A stretch of DNA of 64,000 nucleotides from Chelativorans sp. AA-79. Its GTDB lineage: Bacteria > Pseudomonadota > Alphaproteobacteria > Rhizobiales > Rhizobiaceae. This document shows, in pieces, positions 8,642-18,760 of this stretch; position 1 is the first letter of the stretch; every line of letters starts with the position of its first letter. The position numbers and the translations under genes are program-made. The notes beneath the pieces are model-generated. The model did not search any database. It saw nothing but the letters and a program-made list of their open reading frames with translations, and had not been told where the DNA came from. The DNA is taken from assembly GCF_029457495.1 (NCBI RefSeq), contig NZ_CP120361.1:1442001-1506000 (forward strand), read 5' to 3'.

Positions 8642-10039
8642 ATGACCCTCAGCGCCTTATCCGCTGCCGCGCGCAAATCCGAATACGCGGTCGCTCCCGA
8701 ACTCATGCTGACGCCGGACGGCGTCGAGGAGGATTTGGTTCTCGTCGTCCGCAAAGGCCGAATAGCCGCCATCGCGAATATCGCCGAGCATGACGGCGAT
8801 GTGGTGCGGCTTCCAGGCTATGCCGTCATCCCGGGCTTCGTCGATGCACATACGCATGTCGGCCAGATCTTCGGCAAGGCGCTGATCGGTGGCGAACCGG
8901 CGCAAATATGGCGGCGCGTATGGCATCCGATGGAGGCCGCCATGGGCCCGGACGAGGCCTATGCCTCGGCCAAGTGGATGTGTCTGGAGGCGCTGCGCGG
9001 CGGCTTCACTACCCTCGTCAGCTATGGCCTGAACGACACGGACAAGAATGCGGGCGTGCACCGGGCCGTCGAAGAGTCGGGCTTGCGCTTCGTCTCCTCG
9101 ACCGGCCTCGACCAGTACGCGGGCGACATCGGCACTGGTAGCGGTGTACACGAACTGTCGGAAATCTTCGACCGGATCGAGAGGCATGTCGAGCAATGTC
9201 GGCAGCACACGCGGATCACTCCCTCCGTATGCTGCAGCTCCTTCCACGCCAATTCACCGGAAACGCTGAGCGCGTTGTCGGAGTATTGTGCCAAGCAGGG
9301 GCTGCTCCTGCAGATTCATGCAAACGAGCATTTCCCGGAATTGCAGGACTGCCTGCTTCGCTTCGGCAAGCGGCCCACCCAGTTTCTCAACGCAATCGGC
9401 GTTCTGGGGCCGCATGTGCTTCTGCATCACACCACCATCATCTCGGAAGACGAGATCGAGATCCTTTCCAAGACGCGGACCGCGACCAGCTACAATCCGC
9501 TTGCCAGCATTTGGAAGGGAAATGCTGTCGCCCCGGCGCTGCGCTATGCGCAGAGGAACGTTCGTTTCGGCATCGGGTCCGACAACACGTCGGAAGACGC
9601 CTTCCGCAACCTGTTCGCGGCCGAAGCCGGCCAACGCGTAGCGCATGCCATGCCGGTCGCCGATTTTTCCTGCGGTGCAGCCTGGACGTGGGTGAATGCA
9701 GCCACGTGCGGTGCTGCGGATGCGGCAGGCATGGGCGCGGGAATCGGCTCGCTTGCACCGGGAATGGCCGCCGACTTCCTCTTGCTTGACATGAACGTTC
9801 CCGAATGCCTGCCGGCGATCGATTTCGAGTGGGAACTGGTCCGCTACTACAATCGCGACCAGATCGCCGCCATGGTGGTCGACGGCACGCTTGTCGCGAT
9901 GGAAGGCCAACCACTCGCATGGAATATGACGGTCGTCATCACCGAGCTCGGCCAAACGGCGGAAGCGGTTGCGCAGGCACCCGAGATCGTGCGGCTGCAT
10001 GGGCCGTCGGTTCGCTACCGGCCGCGGCGAAGGGGCTGA
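8642..10039 (+). CDS. Amidohydrolase-superfamily deaminase/hydrolase (Atz/Trz, SsnA-like)
   Basis: A 465-residue metal-dependent hydrolase of the subtype III amidohydrolases that deaminate or dechlorinate nitrogen heterocycles. The metal ligands are visible: H70 and H72 in FVDAHTHVGQ, H226 with E229 in QIHANEH, H262 or H263 in LLHHTTII, and D314 in GIGSDNTSEDAF. The C-terminus returns to the small beta domain (SLAPGMAADFLLLDM). It follows the Ssu-type importer on the same strand and precedes a Crp-like regulator, so the product is probably the catabolic enzyme for the imported solute. Candidates are pyrimidines, triazine-like rings or guanidines; the sequence does not decide. Confidence 0.82.
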   Translation: MTLSALSAAARKSEYAVAPELMLTPDGVEEDLVLVVRKGRIAAIANIAEHDGDVVRLPGYAVIPGFVDAHTHVGQIFGKALIGGEPAQIWRRVWHPMEAAMGPDEAYASAKWMCLEALRGGFTTLVSYGLNDTDKNAGVHRAVEESGLRFVSSTGLDQYAGDIGTGSGVHELSEIFDRIERHVEQCRQHTRITPSVCCSSFHANSPETLSALSEYCAKQGLLLQIHANEHFPELQDCLLRFGKRPTQFLNAIGVLGPHVLLHHTTIISEDEIEILSKTRTATSYNPLASIWKGNAVAPALRYAQRNVRFGIGSDNTSEDAFRNLFAAEAGQRVAHAMPVADFSCGAAWTWVNAATCGAADAAGMGAGIGSLAPGMAADFLLLDMNVPECLPAIDFEWELVRYYNRDQIAAMVVDGTLVAMEGQPLAWNMTVVITELGQTAEAVAQAPEIVRLHGPSVRYRPRRRG

Positions 10040-10115
10040 CCCGTGATGACGGAAGGGGCTTTCAATCCGCCGTCCTTGAAGTAGCATTGTCTGCGGCGGG
10101 CGAAGGTACACGTCT

Positions 10116-10862
10116 ATGATGCAGGTTGACGCTCCGGTGATTGTAGAGACAGCGACGGCTGCGCGAGACTCCCTCGTCCTGTCCGATCACGGGATGGATT
10201 TCCGACTTCTGGACGGCCTGAACGCCGAGGAACGCGCTGCCATATATGCCTGCGGTCGTCATATGCAGGTGCCGGCAGGGACGCATCTTTTCCGGCAGGG
10301 CGAGAGCCACGACGGCGTCTTCATTATTCTGTCAGGGAAGGTCAGAACATATTATGTCGGCCCGAACGGGCGCGAATTGACCCTTGCGCATTGGCTGCCC
10401 GGAAATTTCGTCGGCGGCCCCGAACTGTTTGGGCGTGGCGAGCATATCTGGTCGGGTGTGACACAGGACGATTCGACGATCCTTGCCATGCCGGGCTTGC
10501 AAATGCGCGCTCTTGCCGAATCGATCCCGCGTCTCGCGCTCAACCTGCTCGATGCCGTGGTGGCGAAGGGGCGCTGCTACTCCATCGTTCTCCAGATGCT
10601 GGGGACGCGCTCGGTGACGCAGCGCCTGGCGCATCTTCTCCTTGTCATGGGCGACTACGATTTCGTGCGCCAGTCCGATGCGCCGATCCAGCTCAAGCAA
10701 TATCTGAGCCAGGACGAGATGGCCACCATCGTCGGCGCGACCCGCCAATGGGTCTCCGCAGCCATCGACAAGTTCCGGCGCGGCGGGATGATCGAGTCCC
10801 GGCCGGGCCGCCGTATACGTGTTCTGCGCCCGCAGGATCTCGCCGCGATCGCGATGGAATAG
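10116..10862 (+). CDS. Crp/Fnr-family transcriptional regulator
   Basis: A 248-residue regulator with a cyclic-nucleotide-fold sensor (about residues 30-150, including AGTHLFRQGESHDGVFIILSGKVRTYY) and a C-terminal HTH_Crp domain (LSQDEMATIVGATRQWVSAAIDKFRRGG). The recognition helix lacks the E-x-x-S-R of FNR/FixK proteins, so it should bind a different site from the TTGA boxes of the island downstream. It starts 76 bases after the amidohydrolase gene and probably regulates that transporter/hydrolase unit. Confidence 0.87.
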   Translation: MMQVDAPVIVETATAARDSLVLSDHGMDFRLLDGLNAEERAAIYACGRHMQVPAGTHLFRQGESHDGVFIILSGKVRTYYVGPNGRELTLAHWLPGNFVGGPELFGRGEHIWSGVTQDDSTILAMPGLQMRALAESIPRLALNLLDAVVAKGRCYSIVLQMLGTRSVTQRLAHLLLVMGDYDFVRQSDAPIQLKQYLSQDEMATIVGATRQWVSAAIDKFRRGGMIESRPGRRIRVLRPQDLAAIAME

Positions 10863-10865
10863 GCA

Positions 10866-11612
10866 TCAGGCGCTTTCCGAAAAGCCCAGCGCCCACAGCA
10901 CCGATACCACCGTCACCACCGAGACCAGCAGCAGCACGCCGAAGCTGCCTTTGCGGTAATAGCCGTGTGGCAGATTGGCGAAGAGGGCGACGCCCGATAC
11001 CGCACCCACTATCACGGTCGGCGCCATGATGAGGGCATGCAGAATGGTTTCCTGCCCCTGCATGCCCCAGGCGATCGTCAGCGCGACAGCCAATGCAGCA
11101 CTGAAGAAAATGAACGTCATGAGGACGGCTCGGGCATTGCGCGGTGCGATTGGCGAGCCGAGCAGGACCAGCACCGCCGGGGGGCCGCTCATTGCTGTGC
11201 CTCCATTGAGGACACCGGAGATCAGGCCCCCGGTGACCAGTGCCCGAGGACTCCCGAGCCAATGCAACGATGGGCTGCGCCAAAGCACGGCGATGGCGAT
11301 CAGCACCGTCATGGCGACAGCCAGCCGCGTCAGGTCCGGGGGCGCATAGCGCAGGCACAAGATGCCGACAGGCGTACCGGCCACGGCACCCGCCATCATT
11401 GGGCGCAACGCGGTCCAGTCGACATTGGTGCGCTGACCGGCGACGGTGGCTGCCCCGATTGCGCATTCCACGAGCAGGACCGACGGTATCGAAAGCGCGG
11501 GCGCAAAAGCGAGGTTGAGCAACGGAACCGCGGCCAGCGCAAAACCGAAACCCGAATAGCCGCGGACGAAGCCACCGAGCACACCCGCCAGCAAAAGGCA
11601 GGTCAGTTGCAT
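10866..11612 (-). CDS. TauE/SafE-family membrane permease
   Basis: A sulfite-exporter TauE/SafE (UPF0721) protein of about 248 residues if read from the ATG at 11612, where MQLTCLLLAGVLGGFVRGYSGFGFALAAVPLL begins the first helix pair. The open frame extends to 11753, but the added 47 residues are polar and atypical. Several hydrophobic helices and the repeated motif GGLISGVLNGGTAMSGPPAVLVLL are as expected. It is the last gene on the strand of the biuret operon, 121 bases after atzF, and ends 3 bases from the convergent Crp gene. Related proteins move small organic acids or sulfur compounds; its role here is unknown. Confidence 0.8.
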   Translation of the reverse strand: MQLTCLLLAGVLGGFVRGYSGFGFALAAVPLLNLAFAPALSIPSVLLVECAIGAATVAGQRTNVDWTALRPMMAGAVAGTPVGILCLRYAPPDLTRLAVAMTVLIAIAVLWRSPSLHWLGSPRALVTGGLISGVLNGGTAMSGPPAVLVLLGSPIAPRNARAVLMTFIFFSAALAVALTIAWGMQGQETILHALIMAPTVIVGAVSGVALFANLPHGYYRKGSFGVLLLVSVVTVVSVLWALGFSESA

Positions 11613-11733
11613 TGAAGTCAAGGAGTGCAAGGCGTCGATTCCAGCATGTGCCAGCGGGCATTGATGTCCGATGGCTGCCGGCGAGGCACGCAATTTCTTG
11701 CGGTTTGAGGCCTGATGGCCTGGAATCAGTACC

Positions 11734-13539
11734 CTAGGCGTCGGCGTCGACACTGAGGCGATAGGAGCGCCATCCGCCGTAGGACGAGATGTCGAGGGCG
11801 TCGACCAGTCCGACCGGTTCGACGAGAAAGCCCTTCGGCGCGGTGCCGTCCTCCAGCAGAACCGTTCCTATGCCCAGTGGCGGCGGAATGTCGGCGACGA
11901 AACGGCCGAACGCATCGGGCGCGAGCCGCCATACCTCGACCTCGATGGCAGTGCCGGAGCCATTGGTGGCGCGCACCAAGCCCGGCTTGGGCACAGGCTG
12001 GCCGGTAAGCGCGTAAAGGCGATAAGCGGGAAGCGTTTTCACCGTGCGGCAAAAAATGGCGCCGAGTTCCGTAAGCTGGCTGTTGAGCGGCATGCCGGAA
12101 AGATGGGCGCCGACGACGGCGATCTCGATCGTGTCTTCATCCTCTGTCGCGGCCACCGCGCCGGCGGACGGCAGCGTCCAACCTGTGGCGCCAAGGCTGG
12201 CACCGCTCTGCGCATGGATGTCGAGGGCCAACGCGGCCAGAAACCCATCCTTCCCCGCCCGCCCGAGCAGGGTGACGCTCATCGGCAGGCCGTCCGGCCG
12301 CAGGCCGCAGGGCACGGCGATGCCGCACATGTCGAGCAGATTGACGAAATTGGTGTAGGTGCCGAGCCGGCTGTTGGTCACCACCGGATCGGCAAGCACG
12401 GCCTCGACCGTGTAGTGCGTCGGGGCGGTCGGCACGCAGAAGAGATCGACCGAGGCGATCACGGGCGCCAGCTTCGCCTTGTAATCCTGCAGGGCATAGA
12501 GCCCCTCGAAGGCATCTGCCGCGGAAAGCTTTCGAGCAGCGCCGATGATCTTCGCCGTCACCGGGTGCATGCTCTTCTCATGCGCGTCCATGAAGGCGCG
12601 GATCGCGGCGTAGCGCTCGGCCACCCAGGCGCCTTCGTAGAGGAGATCGGCCGTCGCATAGAAATCGGCGAAGGGAATCTCCACGATGCGGCAGCCCAGC
12701 CCTTCCAGCATCGAAAGCGCCGCCTCATAGCCGGCCCGCATGTTCTCGTCGCCGAAGAATTTCCGGTCGTCGCATGCCGGCACGCCGACCCTCAGCACGG
12801 GCGGGCGGGCGGCGGGCGCCGGTGCCGCGACCGCACGCGACCAGGGGTCCGACGGATCCTGCCGGCAGGCGAGCGAAAACACCCTGTAGGCGTCGTCCAC
12901 CGTGAGCGCGAAGACCGAAACGCAGTCGAGCGTATGGCAGGCGGGCACGACTCCGGTGTTGGACAGCGCGCCGACCGTCGGCTTCAGCCCGACAATGTTG
13001 TTCAGCCCCGCCGGTATCCTGCCGGAGCCGGCCGTGTCTGTGCCGAGCGCGAAGGATACGATGCCGCGAGCCGTGGCGACCGCGGAACCGGAGGACGAAC
13101 CGCCCGGCACGAGTGCGGCATCGACCACGTTGCGCGGAACGGGGTAGGGCGTGCGCACGCCCACCAGCCCGGTCGCGAACTGGTCGAGATTGGTCTTGCC
13201 AACCACCACCGCGCCGGCCGCTTTCAGAAGCGCGACGACGCTTGCGTCCCTTTCGGGCAGATAGGCGTAATCCGGGCAGGCCGCGCTGGTCGGCATGCCG
13301 GCGACGTCGATATTGTCCTTTACCGCGAAGGGCACCCCCCAGAGCGGCTTTTCCGGATCGACGGCACCGAGTGCGCGGAAGGCGGCAAGCAATTCGTCCC
13401 TGCCGGCGAGATGGATGAAGATGCCCTCATCCCGGGCGGCCGCGATCCGGGCATGGACCGTCTCCACCACATCCGCCGGCTCCAGCCCCGCCGCGTAGGC
13501 GGCATGCAGGCTGGCTATGTCGAAACGGATCTCGCTCAT
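11734..13539 (-). CDS. atzF: Allophanate hydrolase
   Basis: Hydrolyses allophanate to two ammonia and two CO2, the last step of cyanuric acid, biuret and urea-carboxylase routes. The 601-residue protein is an amidase-signature enzyme. Lys74 (VPFAVKDNIDV), Ser148 (VPGGSSSGSAVA) and Ser172 (DTAGSGRIP) have the same spacing as the K-S-S triad of Pseudomonas AtzF. After about residue 450 comes the separate C-terminal allophanate hydrolase domain ending near YGGWRSYRLSVDADA. ATG 13539 overlaps the cupin stop by ATGA, so translation is coupled. It lacks the biotin carboxylase partner of the urea amidolyase route, pointing to biuret rather than urea as the allophanate source. Confidence 0.92.
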   Translation of the reverse strand: MSEIRFDIASLHAAYAAGLEPADVVETVHARIAAARDEGIFIHLAGRDELLAAFRALGAVDPEKPLWGVPFAVKDNIDVAGMPTSAACPDYAYLPERDASVVALLKAAGAVVVGKTNLDQFATGLVGVRTPYPVPRNVVDAALVPGGSSSGSAVATARGIVSFALGTDTAGSGRIPAGLNNIVGLKPTVGALSNTGVVPACHTLDCVSVFALTVDDAYRVFSLACRQDPSDPWSRAVAAPAPAARPPVLRVGVPACDDRKFFGDENMRAGYEAALSMLEGLGCRIVEIPFADFYATADLLYEGAWVAERYAAIRAFMDAHEKSMHPVTAKIIGAARKLSAADAFEGLYALQDYKAKLAPVIASVDLFCVPTAPTHYTVEAVLADPVVTNSRLGTYTNFVNLLDMCGIAVPCGLRPDGLPMSVTLLGRAGKDGFLAALALDIHAQSGASLGATGWTLPSAGAVAATEDEDTIEIAVVGAHLSGMPLNSQLTELGAIFCRTVKTLPAYRLYALTGQPVPKPGLVRATNGSGTAIEVEVWRLAPDAFGRFVADIPPPLGIGTVLLEDGTAPKGFLVEPVGLVDALDISSYGGWRSYRLSVDADA

Positions 13540-13886
13540 TCGTCCTCCTCCAATATCACGACCGGCTTCTCCCACTGGATGAGCACAACACAGCCTTCCT
13601 CGGTCCAGACGGAATGTTCCGTGCCGGCCGGGTTGAGCACGACGGTGCCTGCGGGGTAGTCGCCATTCTCGTCGCTCTGCGTGCCTTCGAGCAGAATGAT
13701 CGTTTCCAGCCCGGTATGGCGGTGGCTCGGCACGCCGGCGCCGGGGCGGTATCTCAGCAACGCGACCGAGGTCCCGTCCGATCCGCCCCTGTGCAGCCAG
13801 TGAACCTCGACCCCCTCGCGGAAATACTCGAACTGCAAGTCGCGCCAGCCGCCAGAAAGCAAGCCGGCAAAATATCTAGCGGGCAT
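13536..13886 (-). CDS. Small cupin-domain protein
   Basis: A 116-residue single-domain cupin of the ChrR/2,4-dihydroxyacetophenone dioxygenase-like type. The first motif is [21 protein letters not shown] with two His and a Glu as metal ligands; the second is [15 protein letters not shown]. It overlaps the hydrolase upstream by 11 bases and atzF downstream by 4. Cupins recur in biuret/allophanate clusters but their biochemical role there is not known to me; a metal-binding or accessory function is inference. Confidence 0.85.
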   Translation of the reverse strand: MPARYFAGLLSGGWRDLQFEYFREGVEVHWLHRGGSDGTSVALLRYRPGAGVPSHRHTGLETIILLEGTQSDENGDYPAGTVVLNPAGTEHSVWTEEGCVVLIQWEKPVVILEEDE

Positions 13887-14547
13887 CGGCTATTCCTTCG
13901 AGCACGCGGTCGGTTGTGGCCGTCCAGCCGACAACCGCGCCCTGGGCGGTGATCATCGCAAGGGCCGCGGCCTTGAATTCGGGAAAATAGCTTTCCGTGG
14001 CGTCTTCGGCGAGCAGGCATTCATAGCCGCGGTCGTTGGCCTCGCGCATCGTGGTCTGCACGCAAACCTCGGTGGTAACGCCTGCAAAGACAAGCTGGCG
14101 CATGCCGAGCCGCTCCAGCTCCTGGCCCAGCGGCGTGGCGTAGAACGCTCCCTTGCCCGGCTTTTCGATGACGATCTCGCCCGGCAGCGGCGCTAGTTCG
14201 TCGAGGATCATCGTGCCCGGCTCGCCGGCAATCAGGATGCGCCCCATCGGCCCGGCATCGCCGATCCTCAGGGCCGGATTGCCGCGCCCGCGCTTGGCTG
14301 GCGGCAGGTCCGACAGGTCGGGCCGATGGCACTCCATCGTATGGATCACCGGCAGGCCGGCGTGGCGGAAGCCCTCGAGCAGCCGTTTCACCGTCGGCAC
14401 GATCCTGCCGATGCGCGAGACGTCGTTGCCGAGGCTCTCGCCGAAGCCGCCCGGCTCCACGAAATCGCGCTGCATGTCGATGACGATCAGCGCCGTCGTC
14501 TCGGGCCGGAACGCGAAGGGAAACGGCGAGGCGTCGATCTGCTGCAT
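13876..14547 (-). CDS. Cysteine hydrolase, isochorismatase-like, second biuret/triuret-type paralogue
   Basis: A 223-residue isochorismatase-fold amidohydrolase. The probable catalytic triad is Asp24 ([10 protein letters not shown]), Lys129 ([10 protein letters not shown]) and Cys162 ([20 protein letters not shown]), as in biuret and ureidoacrylate hydrolases. It is clearly related to the BiuH-like protein of this operon but divergent around the substrate loop ([16 protein letters not shown]). The ATG overlaps the ABC ATPase stop. A separate substrate such as triuret or another ureido compound is plausible, since triuret hydrolases belong to this family; this is inference. Confidence 0.85.
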   Translation of the reverse strand: MQQIDASPFPFAFRPETTALIVIDMQRDFVEPGGFGESLGNDVSRIGRIVPTVKRLLEGFRHAGLPVIHTMECHRPDLSDLPPAKRGRGNPALRIGDAGPMGRILIAGEPGTMILDELAPLPGEIVIEKPGKGAFYATPLGQELERLGMRQLVFAGVTTEVCVQTTMREANDRGYECLLAEDATESYFPEFKAAALAMITAQGAVVGWTATTDRVLEGIADAR

Positions 14548-16097
14548 CAGTGATGGCCTGCCATATGCGCGCCGATCGTCTGCACGTCGGCGGAGGCGAT
14601 CGGCGTTTCATAGACCAGCGCGCCTTCCGACATGACGAGGATGCGATCCGACAGTTCCAGCAGTTCGTCGAGGTCTTCCGACAGAAGCAATACGGCCGTT
14701 CCGGCGTTGCGGGCCTTCATGATGCGGGCGCGGATCTCGGCCACGGCGGAGAAGTCAAGTCCGAAGCATGGATTGGAGACGATCAGCAGATCCACGTCAC
14801 CGGTCAGCTCGCGCGCCAGCACGGCCCGTTGAACATTGCCGCCCGACAGCGAAGCGATCGGCGAGGCGAGCGAGGCGGCCTTTACCTTGAACTGCTCGAC
14901 CAGCCGCGCGGCGAAAGCGTTCATCGCCGCGCTCCGGATCCAGCTCGCGGGCCGGCCATTCTCGTCGACATCGAAGGTGCGGAAGGCCATGTTCTCGGCC
15001 ACCGTCATCTCCGGCGCACAGGCATTGCGCAGCGGCTCCTCGGGGATGAAGCGCACATTGAGGGCGCGCGCCTCGGCCCGCGTCGCGTGCCAGGCCGCCC
15101 CCTTGACCAGCACTTCGCCCGCCGCGCGCGCGCGCTGGCCGCCCAGCACCTCCAGAAACTCCTTCTGGCCGTTGCCGGAAATACCGGCAACGCCGACGAT
15201 CTCGCCGGATTTCACCTCCAGCCTTTCGATGTCGATCGTCTTCAGGCCGGTCCGGTCCGGCGCCTTCAGGCCTCTCACTTTCAGCACCACGGGGGAGGCC
15301 CCATCGAATGCGACACGGCTGTCGAGCGCGGCGATCGACTGTTCGCCGACCATCATCGCCGCCAACTTCTGCCGGTCGAGTTCGGCCACCCGGCCGGTTC
15401 CGGCAAACCGCCCCTTGCGCAGCACGGTGACATTGTCGGCGAAGGCGGTTACCTCATGGAACTTGTGGCTTATCATCAGCACGGTGAGCGCGCCGCCGGC
15501 GGTCATCTCGCGCACGAGGCCCAGCACTTCCTGCGCCTCGCCCGGCGTCAGCACCGAGGTGGGCTCGTCGAGGACCAGGAACCTGCGGCCGAGATAGAGT
15601 TGCTTGACGATCTCCAGCTTCTGCTTCTCGCCGGCTGCCAGCGCACGCACCGGCACGTCGAGCGGCAGGCGGAACGGCATCTTTTCCATGAAGGCCGCCA
15701 GCGCCCTGCGCTCCGCGCTCCAGTCGATCATCGCGGGTACCTGCTGGCGCGAGATGACTAGATTCTCCGCCCCGGTCAGCGAGGGCACGAGCGTGAAATG
15801 CTGGTAGACCATGCCGAGCCCAAGCGCGGAGGCGTCGCGCGGACTTTCGATGGCCACCTCGCGCTCGCCCACCATCATCTGTCCGTGGGTCGGCTGGTAG
15901 AAGCCCATCATGCACTTCACCAGCGTCGACTTGCCCGCCCCATTCTCGCCGAGCAGGGCGTGGAACGAGCCTGCCCGCACCTTGATGGATACATTGTCGA
16001 GCGCGGTGAAGGCGCCGAAGCGCATCGTCATTCCGACCGTCTCGACGCCGATGGCGCTCTGGGAAAGTTTGCTTGGCAAGAGTGGCCCCCGGCTCAC
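14547..16097 (-). CDS. Double-domain ABC ATPase for Bmp-type importer (NupA/YufO-like)
   Basis: A 516-residue ATPase with two nucleotide-binding halves, as in simple-sugar and nucleoside importers. The first half has Walker [12 protein letters not shown], signature [15 protein letters not shown] and Walker [12 protein letters not shown]. The second half has a degenerate P-loop ([16 protein letters not shown]) and [16 protein letters not shown]. It energises the two permeases encoded upstream in the operon, although the formamidase and biuret hydrolase genes are inserted between them. Start ATG 16097 overlaps the biuH stop by four bases, and its own stop overlaps the next start. Confidence 0.9.
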   Translation of the reverse strand: MSRGPLLPSKLSQSAIGVETVGMTMRFGAFTALDNVSIKVRAGSFHALLGENGAGKSTLVKCMMGFYQPTHGQMMVGEREVAIESPRDASALGLGMVYQHFTLVPSLTGAENLVISRQQVPAMIDWSAERRALAAFMEKMPFRLPLDVPVRALAAGEKQKLEIVKQLYLGRRFLVLDEPTSVLTPGEAQEVLGLVREMTAGGALTVLMISHKFHEVTAFADNVTVLRKGRFAGTGRVAELDRQKLAAMMVGEQSIAALDSRVAFDGASPVVLKVRGLKAPDRTGLKTIDIERLEVKSGEIVGVAGISGNGQKEFLEVLGGQRARAAGEVLVKGAAWHATRAEARALNVRFIPEEPLRNACAPEMTVAENMAFRTFDVDENGRPASWIRSAAMNAFAARLVEQFKVKAASLASPIASLSGGNVQRAVLARELTGDVDLLIVSNPCFGLDFSAVAEIRARIMKARNAGTAVLLLSEDLDELLELSDRILVMSEGALVYETPIASADVQTIGAHMAGHH

Positions 16098-16795
16098 GGA
16101 AGCCGCTCCACGAAGGCAAGCGAATTCGATACCGCGCCGAACACACCGCCCTGCATCTTGACCATCTTGATCGCGGCGAGGTGGTTGCCCCAGTCAGTAG
16201 CGCCGCAGCAATCTTCCAGCAGCACGCATTCGAAGCCGCGGTCGTTGGCTTCGCGCATGGTCGTATGCACGCAGACATCCGTCGTGATGCCGGTGAGCAC
16301 AATGTTTTCAACGCGCCGCTGGTTGAGGATCAGCTCCAGATCTGTGGCGCAGAAGGATCCTTTGCCCGGCTTGTCGATGATCGGCTCGCCGTCCAGCGGC
16401 GCGAGGTCGGGAATAATCTCCCAGCCCGGCTCGCCGCGCACCAGAATGCGCCCGCAGGGGCCGGAATCGCCGATGCCCGCATCGATGCGCCGCGAGCGCC
16501 AGCGCTTGTTGGCGGGCAGGTCGGCAAGGTCGGGCCGGTGCCCCTCGCGCGTATGGATGATGTGGTAGCCCTTCATCCGCATCGCCGCGAGCACCGATTT
16601 GATCGGTCCGATCGGCGCGCGCACGAGGGAGAGATCGTAGCCCATGGAATCGACATAACCGCCCGGACCGCAGAAATCGGTCTGCATGTCGATGACGATA
16701 AGCGCCGTGTTGTCCGGCCGCAGATCGCCGTTCCACGGCCAGGGATAGGGATCGGCATCGATGAAGGTCTGGCCGGTCGGTGGGCGGGCATTCAT
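16094..16795 (-). CDS. biuH: Biuret amidohydrolase
   Basis: Hydrolyses biuret to allophanate and ammonia. With ATG 16795 the protein has 233 residues, and the catalytic residues fall at D36 ([17 protein letters not shown]), K142 ([10 protein letters not shown]) and C175 ([20 protein letters not shown]). These are the numbers I recall for the characterised Rhizobium leguminosarum BiuH triad. The N-terminal [20 protein letters not shown] and the segment [20 protein letters not shown] also match that subgroup. A longer frame to 16954 is rejected because it overlaps the formamidase gene and adds junk. Both ends overlap neighbours by ATGA, and atzF for the product lies downstream in the same operon. 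Confidence 0.92.
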   Translation of the reverse strand: MNARPPTGQTFIDADPYPWPWNGDLRPDNTALIVIDMQTDFCGPGGYVDSMGYDLSLVRAPIGPIKSVLAAMRMKGYHIIHTREGHRPDLADLPANKRWRSRRIDAGIGDSGPCGRILVRGEPGWEIIPDLAPLDGEPIIDKPGKGSFCATDLELILNQRRVENIVLTGITTDVCVHTTMREANDRGFECVLLEDCCGATDWGNHLAAIKMVKMQGGVFGAVSNSLAFVERLP

Positions 16796-17823
16796 GCGGC
16801 TTCCTCCTCTTCGGCGGCGTCGGCGAGCTTCTCGCCATATTTCCTCGTCGGCCTGGGGAAGCCGAAGCCCGTGCCGTCGGTAACCGCCACCTCGTCCTCC
16901 CAGGGCACGCGGTAGGCGCCGGCGGCAAGGTCGCGCATATAGGTGTAGGGGCAATCGCCCGCGCCGCCCTCAACCGCGACATAGCCGCGATGGCCGAGCT
17001 GGTAGATATTGTTCTCCACGCCCCATCCCTTGCGCGCCTGGCGCACCAGATCGGGCCGCACCTCGGCCGTCACGATCTCGTCAGCGCGGCCGGTGGTGCC
17101 GTGCGCCATCACCGTGCCGTCGAAATTGACGATCATCGCCTCGCCCATGGAATCGAAGGTGCCGTCCGTGCCGCACATGCACACATTCGCCGTCACCATC
17201 AGGTTGCAGAAGGCGTTCGACTGGTTGGTGAAGCGCCAGGATTCGCGGATCGGCGCCGTGTAGCCGGCCGTGCGGATCATAACTTCCGCGCCCTTGTAGG
17301 CGCATTCCCGCGCCATCTCGGGAAACATGCCATCATGGCAGATAATCAGCGCCAGCTTGCAGCCCTTCGGCCCGTCGACGACCGGAATGCCGAGGTCGCC
17401 CGGCTCCCACGGCTCGACCGGCACCCACGGGTGCATCTTGCGGTAATAGAGCTTCAACTCCCCCTGATCGTTTATGACGATGCCGGAATTGTAGGGCATG
17501 CCGCCGGGATTGAGCTCCATGATGGAGAAGCAGCCCCATATGTGGTTGTCGCGGCAGGCCTTCCTGAAGGCGGCGACCTCCGGCCCCTCAAGGCTGCACA
17601 TGATTTCGGGATTGGTGTCCATCGAAAGCCCGTGAAGGGCGTATTCGGGAAACACCACGAGATCCATCGTGCCCATGTTGCGCCGCGCCTTGCCGACCAT
17701 CGCGACGATGCGATCGGTCTGGGCGGCGAGGTCGGCCTTCGTCTCCACAACGGGAAGCTGGAGTTGGACAAGCCCGATGACGACCCCGTTTTCGCTCTTG
17801 TTCAGTCCGCCCAGTCCGCTCAT
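16792..17823 (-). CDS. amiF: Formamidase/aliphatic amidase (nitrilase superfamily)
   Basis: Hydrolyses formamide (or a short amide) to ammonia and acid in the cytoplasm. The 343-residue protein has the nitrilase triad at Glu60 ([10 protein letters not shown]), Lys129 ([11 protein letters not shown]) and Cys162 ([16 protein letters not shown]). [14 protein letters not shown] and [17 protein letters not shown] follow the AmiF/AmiE pattern closely. The start at 17823 lies 10 bases after the permease stop, and its stop overlaps the biuH start. Within this operon it adds an amide route to the nitrogen-scavenging set. Formamidase versus broader amidase cannot be fixed by reading alone. Confidence 0.88.
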   Translation of the reverse strand: MSGLGGLNKSENGVVIGLVQLQLPVVETKADLAAQTDRIVAMVGKARRNMGTMDLVVFPEYALHGLSMDTNPEIMCSLEGPEVAAFRKACRDNHIWGCFSIMELNPGGMPYNSGIVINDQGELKLYYRKMHPWVPVEPWEPGDLGIPVVDGPKGCKLALIICHDGMFPEMARECAYKGAEVMIRTAGYTAPIRESWRFTNQSNAFCNLMVTANVCMCGTDGTFDSMGEAMIVNFDGTVMAHGTTGRADEIVTAEVRPDLVRQARKGWGVENNIYQLGHRGYVAVEGGAGDCPYTYMRDLAAGAYRVPWEDEVAVTDGTGFGFPRPTRKYGEKLADAAEEEEAA

Positions 17824-17833
17824 TGGTCAGCTC

Positions 17834-18760
17834 CTATCTGATGATCGAAAGTTCGCCGGGCGCGCCGGCCAGCGAACGGCCGGGAGAGCTCGTGGCGATC
17901 ATGATGGCGAGGGTGAGGATGTAGGGCGCGGCGTAGAACAGGTAGTAGCCCTGCGTCACGCCGACCGATTGCAGGGCGGGGCCGAGCGCACCGGCACCGC
18001 CGAAGAGAAGCGCGGCGGCGAAGCAGCCGAGCGGGTTCCATCGCGCGAAGATGACCAGCGCCACCGCCATGAGGCCCTGGCCGGACGAGATGCCCTCGTT
18101 CCAGCTTCCGGGATAGTAGAGCGACAGATAGGCGCCGCCGATTGCCGCGAATGCGCCGCCGATGGCCGTGGCCAGCAGCCGCACTGCATTCGGGTTGAAG
18201 CCCATGGCGCGGGCCGCATCCGAACTGTCGCCCACCACGCGCAGCACCAGGCCCGCGTGCGTGTTGCGGAACGCCCACCACAGAAACAGCGCCAGCAGCG
18301 CCCCGATGACGAAGAGCACGTTTATGTCGAGCGCCGCCCGCACCTGCGGGATGTCGGACCAGAAGCCCAGCGGAATCGCCGGCAGGCCGGGTGCGGAAGG
18401 CTGGATGAAGGGCTTGCCCAGGAAGAAGGCCAGCCCCGTGCCGAACAGCATCAGCGCGATGCCGATGGCGATGTCGTTCACCCGCGGAAAGGAGCAGATC
18501 CAGCCGTGGAAGAGGCCGAAGCAGCTCCCGGCGCCGGCGGCGGCGAGAACGCCGAGCCAGGGCGAGCCGGTGAGCACGGCGACGCCATAGGCCGTCATGG
18601 CGCCGAACACAAGCGTGCCCTCGAGGCCGAGATTGATGCGACCGGAGCGCTCGGTGATGGTTTCGCCGAGCGAGACGAAGATGAAGGGCGTCGAGACGCG
18701 AACCGCACCGCCGAGGATCGCGAGCGGCACGCCCCACCAGCCGATGTCGTAGGCTTCCAT
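17834..18760 (-). CDS. Bmp-type ABC importer permease (YufQ/NupC-like)
   Basis: A 308-residue BPD_transp_2 membrane protein. The segment FIFVSLGETITERSGRINLGLEGTLVFGAMTAYG is the signature of the second permease of nucleoside/Bmp importers. ATG 18760 overlaps the stop of the preceding permease (ATGA); a much longer open frame through that gene is an artefact of overlapping frames. It pairs with the 372-residue permease encoded upstream and the double ATPase encoded downstream. Confidence 0.9.
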   Translation of the reverse strand: MEAYDIGWWGVPLAILGGAVRVSTPFIFVSLGETITERSGRINLGLEGTLVFGAMTAYGVAVLTGSPWLGVLAAAGAGSCFGLFHGWICSFPRVNDIAIGIALMLFGTGLAFFLGKPFIQPSAPGLPAIPLGFWSDIPQVRAALDINVLFVIGALLALFLWWAFRNTHAGLVLRVVGDSSDAARAMGFNPNAVRLLATAIGGAFAAIGGAYLSLYYPGSWNEGISSGQGLMAVALVIFARWNPLGCFAAALLFGGAGALGPALQSVGVTQGYYLFYAAPYILTLAIMIATSSPGRSLAGAPGELSIIR

